Assembly: GCA_001179505.1 (NCBI GenBank)
Contig: CDMY01000615.1
Coordinates: 11,436-42,143, forward strand
Length of the DNA stretch: 30,708 bases
DNA from: Vitrella brassicaformis
Taxonomy: Eukaryota > Sar > Vitrellaceae
Direction of reading: 5' to 3'
Below the pieces are notes generated by a model. It searched no databases. It saw nothing but the letters and a program-made list of their open reading frames with translations, and had not been told where the DNA came from. How positions within the stretch are numbered: the first letter of the stretch is position 1; each line of letters starts with the position of its first letter. Of this stretch, positions 29,757-30,708 are shown piece after piece. Both the position numbers and the translations under genes were made by a program.

Positions 29757-30708
29757 TGATGAATGACTCTGTGCGCACACCCGCAGGCACGTGCGCATGC
29801 ACGTGTGGACTTGGGAGTGCGTATATATCATGAATGCCTCTGTGCGCACACTTGCGCATGCACGTTTGGACTTGGAGTGCGTGTATATCATGAATGTCTC
29901 TGTTCGCACACATTCATCATATACAAAGTCGACACGTGCATGCGCACCCCTCACTCCAAGTCGACACGTGCATGCGGAGGGGTGCGCACACACACGTTCA
30001 TTATATACACACACTCCAAGTCGTCGACACGTGCATGCGCAGGGGTGCGCACACAGACATTTACGTACACACACTTCAAGTCCACATGTGCATGCGCAAT
30101 TCCACATGTGCATGTGCATGCGCAGGTGTGCGCACAGAGGGATTCAATATACACACAGTCCAAGTCCACATGTGCATGCGCAGGTGTGCGCAAAGAAGCA
30201 TTCAGTATATACACACATACGGAGTCCACATGTGCATGCGCAGGTGTGCGCACAGAAACATTCAGTATATACACACACTCCAAGTCCACATGTGCCTGCG
30301 CAGGTGTGCGCACAGAAGCATTCAGTATATACACACACTGCAAGTCCACATGTGCATGCGCAATTCCACATGTGCATGTGCATGCGCAAGTGTGCGCACA
30401 GAAACATTCAATATACACACACAATCCGAGTCCACATGTGCATGCGCAGGTGTGCGTACAGAGGCAAACATTACATACACACACACCAAGTCCAGATGTA
30501 CATGCGCAATTCCACATATGCATGTGCATGCGCAGGTGTACGCACAGAGGCATTCAGTATATACACACACTCCAAGTCAACATGTGCATGCGCAATTCCA
30601 CATATGCATGTGCATGCGCAGGTGTGCGCTCAGAAACATTCAATATACACACAGTCCAAGTCCACATGTGCATGCGCAGGTGTGCGCAAAGAAGCATTCA
30701 GTATATAC
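29757..30708. repeat. 60-base minisatellite array with orientation switch
   Basis: The main unit is 60 bases: GTCCACATGTGCATGCGCAG, then GTGTGCGCACAGAAGCATTC, then AGTATATACACACACTCCAA. The period is exactly 60 over 30121-30360. Some units carry an extra 26 bases or so (AATTCCACATGTGCATGTGC plus ATGCGC). The first units (29757-29905) run in the opposite direction; the switch is near 29905 at TTCGCACACATTCATC. The array continues past the window end. Confidence 0.95.

Noticed and set aside
29951-30553. A 200-residue Cys-rich minus-strand frame with 20-residue repeats (CVYTECFCAHTCACTCGLG)
   Set aside because: The 60-base unit is a multiple of three, so any stop-free unit stays open; two other offsets also give long frames and there is no start context or domain.
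1-30708. CRISPR-like arrays, bacterial operons, tRNA or rRNA genes
   Set aside because: The tandem repeats lack unique spacers, the genes have spliceosomal introns, and no tRNA cloverleaf or rRNA segment was recognised by eye.

Overview
This is a stretch of eukaryotic nuclear DNA. The recognisable genes are cut by many short introns (about 45-230 bases) with GT-AG ends, and the acceptors are often preceded by TGTGTG or CTGTCTGTCAG runs. The flanks hold microsatellites, a minisatellite and retroelement remains. The style (small GT-rich introns, GACA/GTCT microsatellites, a signal-peptide-like leader on a prenyltransferase) fits an alveolate alga, most likely a chromerid such as Vitrella. That assignment rests on overall style, not on a marker gene. 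A 300-base run of Ns lies at 19011-19310.

Layout. Bases 1-1821 hold simple repeats and decayed dispersed repeats. At 1822-2744 (+) is a four-exon gene of unknown function. At 3115-5871 (-) is a twelve-exon PTC7-type PP2C protein phosphatase with a long C-terminal extension. It is head to head with a five-exon UbiA-family prenyltransferase (UBIAD1/MenA-like) at 6042-7538 (+). At about 7660-11554 (+) is a multi-exon gene for a GHKL/HSP90-like ATPase resembling plant NO VEIN, with one apparent 4-base frameshift. The end of a reverse transcriptase follows at 11698-12052 (-), then about 3.6 kb with no supported gene.

From 15664 to 20464 (-) lie two tandem copies of a secreted nuclease gene (signal peptide, lamin-tail domain, endonuclease/exonuclease/phosphatase domain). 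The first is full length but carries frameshifts and a 188-base insert flanked by 7-base direct repeats. The second runs into the N gap. Next to them, divergently oriented, is a reverse transcriptase pseudogene (21204-23090, +). Its 5' end is also found beside nuclease copy 1, so the duplicated unit seems to have included both.

From 23091 the window is mostly repeats: a foldback element, a 263-base tandem duplication and minisatellite units. An intronless, GC-rich M43-type metalloprotease with a C-terminal ricin-like lectin domain (25004-26305, -) is the best candidate for horizontal transfer. A LINE tail (26404-26802), a second foldback-like element, a small multi-exon gene of unknown function (27259-28101, -), a second copy of a dispersed repeat, and a 60-base minisatellite array that switches orientation near 29905 complete the window. 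The genes do not form an evident pathway. The most unusual parts are the duplicated nuclease/reverse-transcriptase block, the direct-repeat-flanked insert, the frameshifted ATPase gene and the transferred-looking protease.
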